64,000 nucleotides of DNA from CAXXOK01 sp963666755. Lineage in GTDB: Bacteria > Bacillota > Clostridia > Christensenellales > Aristaeellaceae. The notes beneath the pieces are model-generated. The model did no database searches. It had not been told where the DNA came from and saw only the letters and a list, made by a program, of their open reading frames with translations. The stretch lies in assembly GCA_963666755.2 (NCBI GenBank), contig CAXXGW010000009.1, positions 620,001 through 684,000 of the forward strand, in the 5' to 3' direction. The translations under genes were made by a program, and so were the position numbers. Positions 41,172-48,497 of this stretch are shown in pieces; positions within the stretch are counted from its first letter, which is position 1, and the number at the start of each line of letters is the position of its first letter.

Positions 41172-41911
41172 GCGTGATCCCTGCCTTTGCCGAGTTGCGC
41201 GGCGACGAGGCGCGCGCGGATGCTGTCCAGATCCTGCGGGTTGTCCATTTCGGCGCACAGCCGGCCGCCCAGTTCCAGCGGCGCGAGCGGGAGCGTACCG
41301 TCCAGCGCGTTGAAGGCGTTCTCGGCGTACACGTTACGCTCGCCACGGCGTACGAAAGCCTCGATGGCGTCCAGCCAGCGCGCAAAATCCGCGGCGGTAA
41401 ACCGGTAGGCGGGCTGGCAGGCCACACAGTCCGCACCGAAAAACTCCACGCCCACCGCCACGATTTGCCCATTGCGCAGCCGGGCTTTAAAATCCTTGTC
41501 GGGCAGGGGCAGGGTGCTGTCCACAGCCATTGCGCTGCGGGGGGCGTTCAGCAGCTCGGCAAGGATGTCCGGCTGCAGCACCAGATCGCCGTGCAGCAGA
41601 AGCACCTCCTCGCCGCGCAACTGGGGCGCCGCGCGGTGCATGCTTACGATGTAGTTGGTGGAGGCATACTCCGGGTTGTGCACATAGGTGATGTGCAGCG
41701 GGAGCCGCAGCGCCGCCGCGTGCGCCTGCAAGGCATCGGCGAACGGCCCGGTGGTTACCACCGCTTCACGGAGGCCTGCCGCGGCAAGCTGCGTCAGCTG
41801 CCGCCCGAAAAGTGTCTGCCCGGGGGTCAGCTCTACCAGCGCCTTGGGCCGATCCTGCGTCAGGGCTCCCATGCGGTGGCCAATACCGGAATTCAGGATG
41901 AGCGCCTTCAA
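41168..41911 (-). CDS. MobA/LicC-like nucleotidyltransferase, probable CTP:phosphonate cytidylyltransferase
   Basis: NTP-transferase-fold protein of 247 residues. It shows the nucleotide-binding signature LNSGIGHRMGALTQDRPKAL (about 5-24), the choline-phosphate cytidylyltransferase-like TNYIVSMHRA (about 87-96), LLHGDLVL (about 105-112, metal aspartate) and EMDNPQDLDSI near the C terminus. Similar enzymes (PntC-type) make CMP-phosphonates before transfer to glycans or lipids (family knowledge). Here it would activate 2-hydroxyethylphosphonate or phosphonoacetaldehyde-derived product. It sits 10 bases after ppd and is coupled to pepM. Confidence 0.82.
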   Translation of the reverse strand: MKALILNSGIGHRMGALTQDRPKALVELTPGQTLFGRQLTQLAAAGLREAVVTTGPFADALQAHAAALRLPLHITYVHNPEYASTNYIVSMHRAAPQLRGEEVLLLHGDLVLQPDILAELLNAPRSAMAVDSTLPLPDKDFKARLRNGQIVAVGVEFFGADCVACQPAYRFTAADFARWLDAIEAFVRRGERNVYAENAFNALDGTLPLAPLELGGRLCAEMDNPQDLDSIRARLVAAQLGKGRDHA

Positions 41912-41921
41912 CGAACCCGCC

Positions 41922-43055
41922 TCACTTTGCCAAAGAATCCAGCAGCGCTTGCAGGTTTTCCTGCGGGGTCTGGGTCGGGCGGCCCAGATCGGCGCGCGAG
42001 CCGGGTTGGAGCAGCACTTCCAAAAAGCAGAGTTTGCCCTGCGATATGGTGCGTACGCGCGGCAGCAGCGCCTTCAGCTCGCCCCCGCTCTGGGCGGTAA
42101 ACACGGCCTCAAAACCGGCGGCGCGCGCCAGCGGCGCAAACCAGTAACTGCCGCCCGCCACGGGCATGCCGCCGACGCTTTCGTGCGCGCCGTTGTTCAG
42201 CAGCACATGCACCAGGTTCAACTGCCGCTGCTGCGCTTCGAGCACTAACCCGCCCAGGTGCATCAGCGCCGCGCCGTCGCCATCCAGGCACCACACGGTC
42301 AGCTCCGGTCTTGCCATTGCCAGCCCCAGCGCGATCATGCTGGCATGGCCCATGGAGCCGACGGTCAGAAAATCGTGCGTATGATCCTGCCCGAGCTGCT
42401 CGCGCAGCTCAAATACCTCGCGGGAGGTTTTCCCCGTGGTGGTGATGTAATAATCCGTTTCGCCGGAGTCGGTAAGCAAAATGTGCAGCGCCTCCTCCCG
42501 CAGGAGCGAGCCCTGCGCGGGGTAGGCGGCTGCCTCGCCGCCGGTAAGCGCGCCCGGATGTACCAGGAATGCCACGCTGCGCCCTTCGCGCAGGGCGGGC
42601 GCTGCCTGCGAAAGCAAGCCTTCCAGCGCGTGCGCGTCGGTCTGCGGGGTCAGTTCCAGTATGGGCAGCTCCAAAAGGGTGAGCAGTTCCGGGGTAATCA
42701 GCCCCTGAAAGGCGTGCTGCGGCTCGTCATGCACGCCGGGCTTGCCGCGCCAGCCCACCACGAACACACAGGGGATGCCGTACACCTTTGGGTTCAACAG
42801 CGACGCGATGGGATTGACGGCATTGCCCAGCCCGCTGTTTTGCAGGTACACCATGGCCGGGTGGCCCGTGGCAAGATAATGGCCCGCCGCAAGCGCAACC
42901 GCGCCGCCCTCGTCGGCGGCCACGACATGCGCCCCGGTCAGGCCGTGCCGCGCATACAGGGTATCGTTCAGGGGCTTAAGCAGTGAATCCGGCACGCCGG
43001 TGTAAAAATCGACGCCCAACCGCGCCAGCCCCCGCAGAAAATCCTTCGCATCCAT
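41922..43055 (-). CDS. ppd: Phosphonopyruvate decarboxylase
   Basis: Thiamine-diphosphate enzyme decarboxylating phosphonopyruvate to phosphonoacetaldehyde, the step that pulls the unfavourable PEP mutase reaction forward. The 377 residues have FYTGVPDSLLKPLND (about 17-31), the ThDP-glutamate region ADEGGAVALAAGHYLATG (about 46-63), GWRGKPGVHDEPQH (about 105-118), and the ThDP/Mg motif GDGAALMHLGGL...LNNGAHESVGG (about 253-281). Start at 43055 has GAGGT about seven bases upstream; a GTG three codons earlier abuts that SD. First gene of the operon. Confidence 0.95.
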   Translation of the reverse strand: MDAKDFLRGLARLGVDFYTGVPDSLLKPLNDTLYARHGLTGAHVVAADEGGAVALAAGHYLATGHPAMVYLQNSGLGNAVNPIASLLNPKVYGIPCVFVVGWRGKPGVHDEPQHAFQGLITPELLTLLELPILELTPQTDAHALEGLLSQAAPALREGRSVAFLVHPGALTGGEAAAYPAQGSLLREEALHILLTDSGETDYYITTTGKTSREVFELREQLGQDHTHDFLTVGSMGHASMIALGLAMARPELTVWCLDGDGAALMHLGGLVLEAQQRQLNLVHVLLNNGAHESVGGMPVAGGSYWFAPLARAAGFEAVFTAQSGGELKALLPRVRTISQGKLCFLEVLLQPGSRADLGRPTQTPQENLQALLDSLAK

Positions 43056-43090
43056 CGCGCGCACCTCGTTTGCGTTCGTTCCTTGCGCCT

Positions 43091-43120
43091 ATCATACACT
43101 GAAAAACGGGAAAAATCAAA
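43091..43120 (-). promoter_or_regulatory. Promoter of the phosphonate operon
   Basis: On the minus strand, TTTGAT (43115-43120), 18 bp, TATGAT (43091-43096), 35 bp before ppd. Its spacer contains one copy of the 12-bp direct repeat. Confidence 0.55.
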
Positions 43121-43150
43121 GCCAACTTGGCCGTGCGTACTGAAAAACGG
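43098..43150 (+). repeat. Pair of 12-bp direct repeats between divergent promoters
   Basis: ACTGAAAAACGG occurs at 43098-43109 and 43139-43150, 41 bp apart, about four helical turns. One copy lies in the spacer of the phosphonate promoter, the other just upstream of the P-II promoter -35. It is a candidate shared regulator site. Confidence 0.6.
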
Positions 43151-43159
43151 CTCCGGCCC

Positions 43160-43188
43160 TTGCAATTTGCCGATGAGGGGTCTATGAT
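43160..43188 (+). promoter_or_regulatory. Promoter of the P-II-like/antiporter operon
   Basis: TTGCAA (43160-43165), 17 bp, TATGAT (43183-43188), 45 bp before the start codon. Confidence 0.6.
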
Positions 43189-43233
43189 GAAACGACGGTA
43201 TTTCTGCCGGAAAAATCCAATGAAGGTGATGGC

Positions 43234-43580
43234 ATGCAGGTTTTTTTTCTGGTCTTAAACCATACGGAATGCATGGACACGCTGCTGCAACGGCTGCTGG
43301 AAAGCGGTGTGCGGGGCGCGACAATCTTTGAAAGCACGGGGATGATGCGCGTGCTGGATCAAAGCGGCGACGATGCGCCCATGTTCGGCGCGCTCCGCCA
43401 GCTGTTCGACCCCACCCGCCGGGGCAGCCAGACGCTGATGATGGTCCTGGAGGATGAACAGGTTACGGGCGTGCGCGCGCTGGTGAACGAGATCACCGGC
43501 GGTCTGGACAAACCCGATACCGGCGTGATGTTCGCCATGCCCGTGCTCTTTGCGAGGGGATTGGGGGTTGCCGGTCATGA
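43234..43580 (+). CDS. P-II-like regulatory protein; reading frame needs a -1 shift to end
   Basis: About 110 residues resemble the small P-II/GlnB-like fold: MQVFFLVLNHTECMDTLL, VRGATIFESTGMMRVL, FGALRQLFDP, TLMMVLEDEQVTGV (about 69-82) and the late strand TGVMFAMPVLFARGLG (about 96-111). That block normally ends such proteins. In the sequence as given there is no in-frame stop until 43854, 278 bases inside the antiporter gene, and residues after about 112 are an out-of-frame reading of it. A -1 shift on the GGGGG run (43564-43568) gives a TGA at 43578-43580 overlapping the antiporter ATG. GAAGGTGA lies five bases before the start. Role inferred: nucleotide-dependent control of the antiporter. 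Confidence 0.72.
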
Positions 43581-44803
43581 ACACGTTGCTCGCACTGGCC
43601 CTCGCCATCGGCGTGGGCCTGCTTTTCAGCCGTGGCGCAAAACGCGTGCACTTGCCCAACGTAACCGCTTTTCTGTTAGGCGGCCTGGTGGTGGGCCCGT
43701 CCGTGCTGGGATTGATCCCGCAAAGCGCGGCCGATTCGTTCTCCATCATCACGGAGGTTGCGTTGGGCTTTATCGCCTACTCCATCGGCGCGGAGTTCAA
43801 GCTGAACTATCTGCGCAAGATCGGCACCAAACCGCTGATCATTACAGCGTTTGAAGCGCTTACCGCCGTATTTCTGGTGGATGTGGCCCTGATTTCGCTT
43901 TCGCTCTTGGGCGTGCCGGGCTTCGACATGCCCATGTGCGTTGCGCTGGGCTCCATTGCCGCCGCGACGGCACCCGCAGCCACGCTGATGGTGATCCGCC
44001 AGTACAAGGCACGCGGCCCGGTCAGCGAGATGCTGCTGCCCGTGGTCGCCATGGATGATGCGGTGGGGCTGATTGCCTTTGCGGTATCGATGAATATCGC
44101 GCAGGCCATGGCCAGCGGTGCGGCGATGACGGTAACCAGCATGCTGCTGATCCCGCTGGCGGAGATTGTAGGTTCCATTTTGCTCGGATCGCTGTTTGGG
44201 CTGATTCTGAGCTATCTGGCTAAATTTTTCGCCTCGCGCGGCAACAAGCTGGCACTGACGATCGCCTTTATTCTGCTTTCGCTGGCGCTGTGCGATATGT
44301 GGAACCTCTCCAACCTTTTGTGCATCATGATGCTGGGCGCGGTCATGACCAACCTCTGCCCCGTGTCCGACGCGATTGTAGAGCAGACGGACCGCTTTAC
44401 GCCGCCCGTATTTCTGCTGTTTTTCGTGATTTCCGGCATGGATTTGAACCTGAGCGTGCTGCCGACGGTAGGGTTGGTTGGCGCGATTTACATCGTGGTA
44501 CGCGTGGCCGGCAAATGGCTGGGCGCCGCGGTGGGCAGCCGGATTGTGCAGGCGCACCCGAATGTACAGAAGTATCTGGGCCTGACGCTGATCCCGCAGG
44601 CGGGCGTCGCCATCGGCATGGCGCAGCTGGCGCTGGATCGGTTGCCTGCCTATGGGCATAAAATTCAGGCAATCGTGCTGGCTGGGACGCTGATCTACGA
44701 GCTGGTCGGCCCCGTGGTAACCAAGCTCGCGCTGACAAAGGCCGGGGAAATCGGCAAGGCTGTCGCGCCGGTGTGCCCGGTTCCCGCAGCGAAGGAAAGC
44801 TGA
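43577..44803 (+). CDS. Cation:proton antiporter (CPA2/Kef-type)
   Basis: Integral membrane antiporter of 408 residues with about 11-12 hydrophobic segments. CPA2-like features are FLLGGLVVGPSVLGLIP (about 36-52), SIGAEFKLNYLRK, ALGSIAAATAPAATLMVIRQ (about 128-147) and the LPVVAMDDAVGLIAFAV block (about 161-177) carrying the ion-binding DD pair. There is no C-terminal TrkA-N domain, so regulation may come from the P-II-like protein encoded just upstream. The ATG sits in an ATGA with the shifted frame of the upstream gene. Likely Na+ or K+ exchange for protons. Confidence 0.9.
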   Translation: MNTLLALALAIGVGLLFSRGAKRVHLPNVTAFLLGGLVVGPSVLGLIPQSAADSFSIITEVALGFIAYSIGAEFKLNYLRKIGTKPLIITAFEALTAVFLVDVALISLSLLGVPGFDMPMCVALGSIAAATAPAATLMVIRQYKARGPVSEMLLPVVAMDDAVGLIAFAVSMNIAQAMASGAAMTVTSMLLIPLAEIVGSILLGSLFGLILSYLAKFFASRGNKLALTIAFILLSLALCDMWNLSNLLCIMMLGAVMTNLCPVSDAIVEQTDRFTPPVFLLFFVISGMDLNLSVLPTVGLVGAIYIVVRVAGKWLGAAVGSRIVQAHPNVQKYLGLTLIPQAGVAIGMAQLALDRLPAYGHKIQAIVLAGTLIYELVGPVVTKLALTKAGEIGKAVAPVCPVPAAKES

Positions 44804-44821
44804 CGTACATTAAAAGCATGC

Positions 44822-44864
44822 AAACAGCGGGTTGTTTTCCGGAAGGAAGGCCCCCCGCTGTTTT
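44822..44864 (+). terminator. Terminator of the antiporter gene
   Basis: A 9-10 bp stem (AACAGCGGG and CCCGCTGTT) with a 22-base loop, then TTTT. Confidence 0.75.
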
Positions 44865-45002
44865 GTAAATCTGCCCATTAGCCCAATTCAACAATATCCA
44901 CGGAGGAGCAAAAGTACACCACACTTTACTTTCCGCGATTGTACCTGGCATTTCCCTGCCACGGACAGGGCATGAGGGCCGATCAACGGCGGGGGCGAAT
45001 GT

Positions 45003-45033
45003 AAAAAGGGCTGCGACGCTTCCGCCGCAGTCC
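45003..45033 (-). terminator. Terminator downstream of the isomerase-like gene
   Basis: On the minus strand an 8-bp stem (GGACTGCG with CGCAGCCC, one wobble) is followed by TTTTT. It lies about 90 bases after the stop at 45122. Confidence 0.65.
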
Positions 45034-45121
45034 TGCCAAGTGTCGATCAAGAGCGCATCCCCGCCTACCCCTACGGGCATTCCGAAAGTTGACAGCAGTT
45101 TCTGTGTTGAACCTGTTATCA

Positions 45122-45925
45122 TTACAGCGTGCGCATGAAGTTGGCGTAGTGCGCAAACACGATGCCCGGCTCCTCCAGCGTCGTATCCCAGCGCTTGACC
45201 CATTCCAGAGAATAGAACCCCGCATACTGGCCCGCCTCCAGCACACGCACCGCTTCGGCGATGGGCACGTCGCCAAAGCCGGGCAGGGCGTAGCGGTAGC
45301 CGTCGCCGGTGCGAAGGCTGTCCTTAAAATGGGTGTGGCACAGCCAAGGCTTGAGGTTATCAAAGGTGGTCTGCGGGCGTTCGCCCATAAAGCGATAAGG
45401 GTGGTGCACATCCCACAGCGCGCCCACGCCGTCCGAGCCGATCAGGCTGAGCAGGCGGGCCAGCTTTGCGCTGTCGCTCCATACCCCGTGGGTTTCGATC
45501 AACAGCCGTACCCCATGCGTACGGGCCATGGCGCCCAAACGGATGGCGCGTTCGCGCACATACCCTTCGTCGATGGTGCCCATCGGCTGGGGAACCGGCG
45601 CGGTAGCCATGATGCGCACATAAGGCGCGCCCAGCTGCTGTGCAAGGGTAACATAGGCTTCGATCTCCGCGTCTACCGCCTTCTCGTTTTCCCTCAGGTG
45701 GATGCAGCAATCGCTGTCCAGGCAGGGGATGGTCAGGTTCAGGCGGTGCAGTTCCTCCCGGGTATGCGCGAGGTTTTCGGCGGAAAAGTCGGGGATGCTT
45801 GGGGCGGATATATCCTTGCCGATGCCGCGCACCTCAATGCCCTGATATCCCAGGTCTACCGCCGTCGCCAGGATTTCCCGGAAGGTCCAGCGCGGGCAAC
45901 CCAGCGTGGAAAAGCTGATTTTCAT
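45122..45925 (-). CDS. Sugar phosphate isomerase/epimerase (xylose isomerase-like TIM barrel)
   Basis: A 267-residue AP-endonuclease-2/xylose-isomerase-like barrel. Typical blocks are KISFSTLGCPRWTFREIL at the N terminus, YQGIEVRG, IPCLDSDCCIHL, LGAPYVRIM, LLIETHGVW (metal glutamate), ALWDVHHPYRFMGE (metal aspartate/histidine), CHTHFKD, and YSLEWVKRW near the C terminus (last metal glutamate). Start at 45925 follows a GGGGGG-rich SD. The substrate is not predictable. It has its own promoter and terminator. Confidence 0.85.
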   Translation of the reverse strand: MKISFSTLGCPRWTFREILATAVDLGYQGIEVRGIGKDISAPSIPDFSAENLAHTREELHRLNLTIPCLDSDCCIHLRENEKAVDAEIEAYVTLAQQLGAPYVRIMATAPVPQPMGTIDEGYVRERAIRLGAMARTHGVRLLIETHGVWSDSAKLARLLSLIGSDGVGALWDVHHPYRFMGERPQTTFDNLKPWLCHTHFKDSLRTGDGYRYALPGFGDVPIAEAVRVLEAGQYAGFYSLEWVKRWDTTLEEPGIVFAHYANFMRTL

Positions 45926-45959
45926 GACGATCCCCCCGTATTGCATATCGGATTCCCTT

Positions 45960-45988
45960 ATGATATCATTGCAGCAGGGGTTGGTCAA
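45960..45988 (-). promoter_or_regulatory. Promoter of the isomerase-like gene
   Basis: On the minus strand, TTGACC (45983-45988), 17 bp, TATCAT (45960-45965), 35 bp before the start. Confidence 0.7.
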
Positions 45989-46044
45989 GTGAAAATCCTT
46001 ATACGGCGGGGCCTGCCGGAAAAACAGCATGTGGAGGGCAAGTC

Positions 46045-47358
46045 ATGCGGAGGCGACGCAGACGTTCGGGCGGCATCACATTCGGCACGGTGTTGGCACT
46101 CGCCTTCACCCTGCTGGTGCTGGGCGGCCTTGCCTATCTGCTGCCGAAACTGGCGGGCGACATCGACCTGCGCGTAGATCCGCAACGGCTGGGGGTCGCG
46201 GTGGACGCGGCCCTGCGTGGCGCGCCGAATGCCAGCATGCTACCCGCAGCGCAGCCGGAGGCAACGCCCGCCACCGCGCCGCCGCTGGACGTGAGCACCG
46301 TGGCGCCTGCCGCCACACCGGCGACGGTTCGTGCGTTTTCGTTTACAGCGGGCGGCTCGATCGCGGTGGATACGCAAATCCAGAAAGCCTGCACCGGGGC
46401 GGACGGCTACACCTTTGGCCCGGTATTTGAGGCGCTGGCGCCCTCCCTGACCGGGAACCTGAACCTGGCAACGCTTGAAAACCTGGTAGTGCCCAATGAA
46501 AAACTGACGGATGTGAACATGCCTGCGGATGCGCTGGCCGCTTTGCGTGCCAGCGGCTTTGATACGTTGTGCACCGGGTTCTACGGCGCGCTGAACAACG
46601 GCCTGACGGGGCTTTCCCAGACGCTGCAGGCCATCACCCTGAACGGGATGAACGCTTATGGCGTCTACCCCTCGCAGGAAAGCCGCAAGCACGTGGTAAC
46701 CCTGACCGCCGGGGATGTGACGGTCGCGCTGCTCAGCTTTCAGAGCGAGCTAAGCGCCGCAGGGAAAAAACGCACCACCGCGGAGGAGCAGGCGTTTGTG
46801 ATCGCGCCGCTCACGCTGCCGACCATTACCGCGGATATCATGGCGGCGCGCGCAGCGGGCGCGCAGGTGGTGATCGTATCTCTGTGCTGGGGCAAGGTGG
46901 GCGCCACCGCCCCCAGCAATACCCAGAAGGAGCTGGCGCAGGCTATTGCCAACGCGGGCGCGGATGTGATTCTGGGCACGCACAGCGGGGCCTTGCAGCC
47001 ATTGGAAGTGCTCAGCGCCACCCGCGCCGACGGCTCTGCGCATCAGGTGCTGTGCGCCTATTCGCTGGGCAACCTTCTGGAATCGGATCGGGCGGACCGG
47101 GAGTCGATCTCCGGGGCGCTATTGCATGTGAACATGCAGTATGATCTGGCGGCGGACAACCTGACGTTTGAATCGCTGACCTATACGCCCACCTATGTGT
47201 GGCGCGGCCGGGTGGACGGGAAAACCGTTTACCGGGTGCTGCGCAGCAATGCCGAGCCTCCGGCCGAAATGGACAGCGAACAGCGCAAGGTGATGGAGCG
47301 TTGCCTGAAGCTGGTGCGCGACGCGTGGGCGGACTCGCCGGTTACGGAAGCGCAGTAA
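46045..47358 (+). CDS. CapA family protein (poly-gamma-glutamate capsule-type), membrane-anchored
   Basis: The 437-residue protein begins with seven basic residues and one transmembrane helix (about 12-34). An Ala/Pro/Thr-rich linker (about 65-95) leads to an extracellular CapA domain of the calcineurin-like class (about 97-390). The family blocks are FTAGGSIAVDTQIQ, LATLENLVVPNEK (about 151-163), GFDTLCTGFYGALNNG, VVIVSLCWG and VILGTHSGALQPLEV (about 311-325). The canonical GD and NH motifs look altered: FTAGGS instead of GD and FYGALNNG instead of NNH. Catalysis is therefore uncertain. SD GGAGGGC. First of a possible envelope operon. Confidence 0.85.
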   Translation: MRRRRRRSGGITFGTVLALAFTLLVLGGLAYLLPKLAGDIDLRVDPQRLGVAVDAALRGAPNASMLPAAQPEATPATAPPLDVSTVAPAATPATVRAFSFTAGGSIAVDTQIQKACTGADGYTFGPVFEALAPSLTGNLNLATLENLVVPNEKLTDVNMPADALAALRASGFDTLCTGFYGALNNGLTGLSQTLQAITLNGMNAYGVYPSQESRKHVVTLTAGDVTVALLSFQSELSAAGKKRTTAEEQAFVIAPLTLPTITADIMAARAAGAQVVIVSLCWGKVGATAPSNTQKELAQAIANAGADVILGTHSGALQPLEVLSATRADGSAHQVLCAYSLGNLLESDRADRESISGALLHVNMQYDLAADNLTFESLTYTPTYVWRGRVDGKTVYRVLRSNAEPPAEMDSEQRKVMERCLKLVRDAWADSPVTEAQ

Positions 47359-47420
47359 GCCGGGAGCGGCAATATGGAAGCAACACACAAGCCCGGGCGG
47401 GCGTTAAAGGGGTCGTAGAC

Positions 47421-48434
47421 ATGCAGACCAAAACATGGATGAAAACCGGCGCGTTCCTGCTGAGCGGGGGCGTGTTCCTGCTGATTGCGCTCAACCTGCA
47501 CAACGATGCCATGCTGGCGTTTGATCTGCGTGTATCCGAGGCGCTGGCCGCGGCGCGCACGCCTTTCTGGACAACGGTGCTGCGCAACGTAAGCGCGCTG
47601 TGCGCACCGGTCGTGTTGCTGGCGGTTTGCCTGACGCTCATGGCTCTTTACCACCATAAGCATTACAGCATCCCGATTGCCGTAAACCTGATGGTGTCGG
47701 TCACTTTTAATTACGCGCTCAAGTGGACGTTCCTGCGCGACCGCCCGCCCGTGGCCCTGCGCGCCGTTGTGGAATCCGGCTACAGTTTTCCCAGTGGGCA
47801 CGCGATGGCGGCAGGCGCGTTTTATGGGTTTCTGATTTACATGGTGGCGCAGTCCGCCTGGCCGCGGTGGCGCAAACGAGGGGTGATCACCGCGCTGGGG
47901 GTGGTCATCGCCGCGATCGGTTTCAGCCGCATCTATCTGGGCGTGCACTATCTGACCGATGTGATCGCGGGGTTTGCGGTGTCGGTTGGCTATCTGTTAA
48001 TTTACGCGGGGCTGGTGGGCGTATACCTGCGCGCGGGCGAGGCGGAGAAAATCGTCTGCGAGGGTGTGGAGAAAGATACGCGTCTTTTAACCAGCTTCCG
48101 GCACGCGTTTGAAGGCGTGGCCGCGGCATTCAAGCGTGAACGCAACATGCTTTTACACTTTGCGATGATGGCGCTGGTTACGGTCATGGGCTTTCTTTTT
48201 GGGCTGAGCGAGAGCGAGTGGCTGGTGTGCGTGGTGCTGTTCGGGCTGGTTATCGGCATGGAGCTGGTCAACACCGCGGTGGAAGCGGCGGTGGATTTAA
48301 CCATGCCGCGCTTCGACCCCCGCGCGAAAATGGCCAAGGATACGGCGGCCGGCGCGGTGCTTGCGGTTTCCGTCGCGGCGGCGGTGGCGGGGGCGATCAT
48401 CTTCCTGCCCAAGTTGTGGCCGATGCTGCGGTAA
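47421..48434 (+). CDS. Fusion of PAP2 phosphatase and DgkA/UndK-type lipid kinase
   Basis: A single 337-residue membrane protein. Residues about 1-205 are a type 2 phosphatidic acid phosphatase/BcrC-like domain with all three motifs: KWTFLRDRPP (about 101-110), PSGH (about 124-127) and SRIYLGVHYLTD (about 167-178). Residues about 225-337 are a prokaryotic diacylglycerol/undecaprenol kinase with FRHAFEGVAAAFKRERN, IGMELVNTAVEAAVDL (about 276-291) and AKDTAAGAV. Both halves would act on lipid carriers, one dephosphorylating a pyrophosphate or phosphate and one phosphorylating the alcohol. Start at 47421 has AAAGGGG eight bases upstream. Confidence 0.9.
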   Translation: MQTKTWMKTGAFLLSGGVFLLIALNLHNDAMLAFDLRVSEALAAARTPFWTTVLRNVSALCAPVVLLAVCLTLMALYHHKHYSIPIAVNLMVSVTFNYALKWTFLRDRPPVALRAVVESGYSFPSGHAMAAGAFYGFLIYMVAQSAWPRWRKRGVITALGVVIAAIGFSRIYLGVHYLTDVIAGFAVSVGYLLIYAGLVGVYLRAGEAEKIVCEGVEKDTRLLTSFRHAFEGVAAAFKRERNMLLHFAMMALVTVMGFLFGLSESEWLVCVVLFGLVIGMELVNTAVEAAVDLTMPRFDPRAKMAKDTAAGAVLAVSVAAAVAGAIIFLPKLWPMLR

Positions 48435-48497
48435 AGTGCGCAAGCGTTTCTGCCGCCGGTTTGCCGGGATTCCTTTTATTTGAGGAAGGGATTGACC

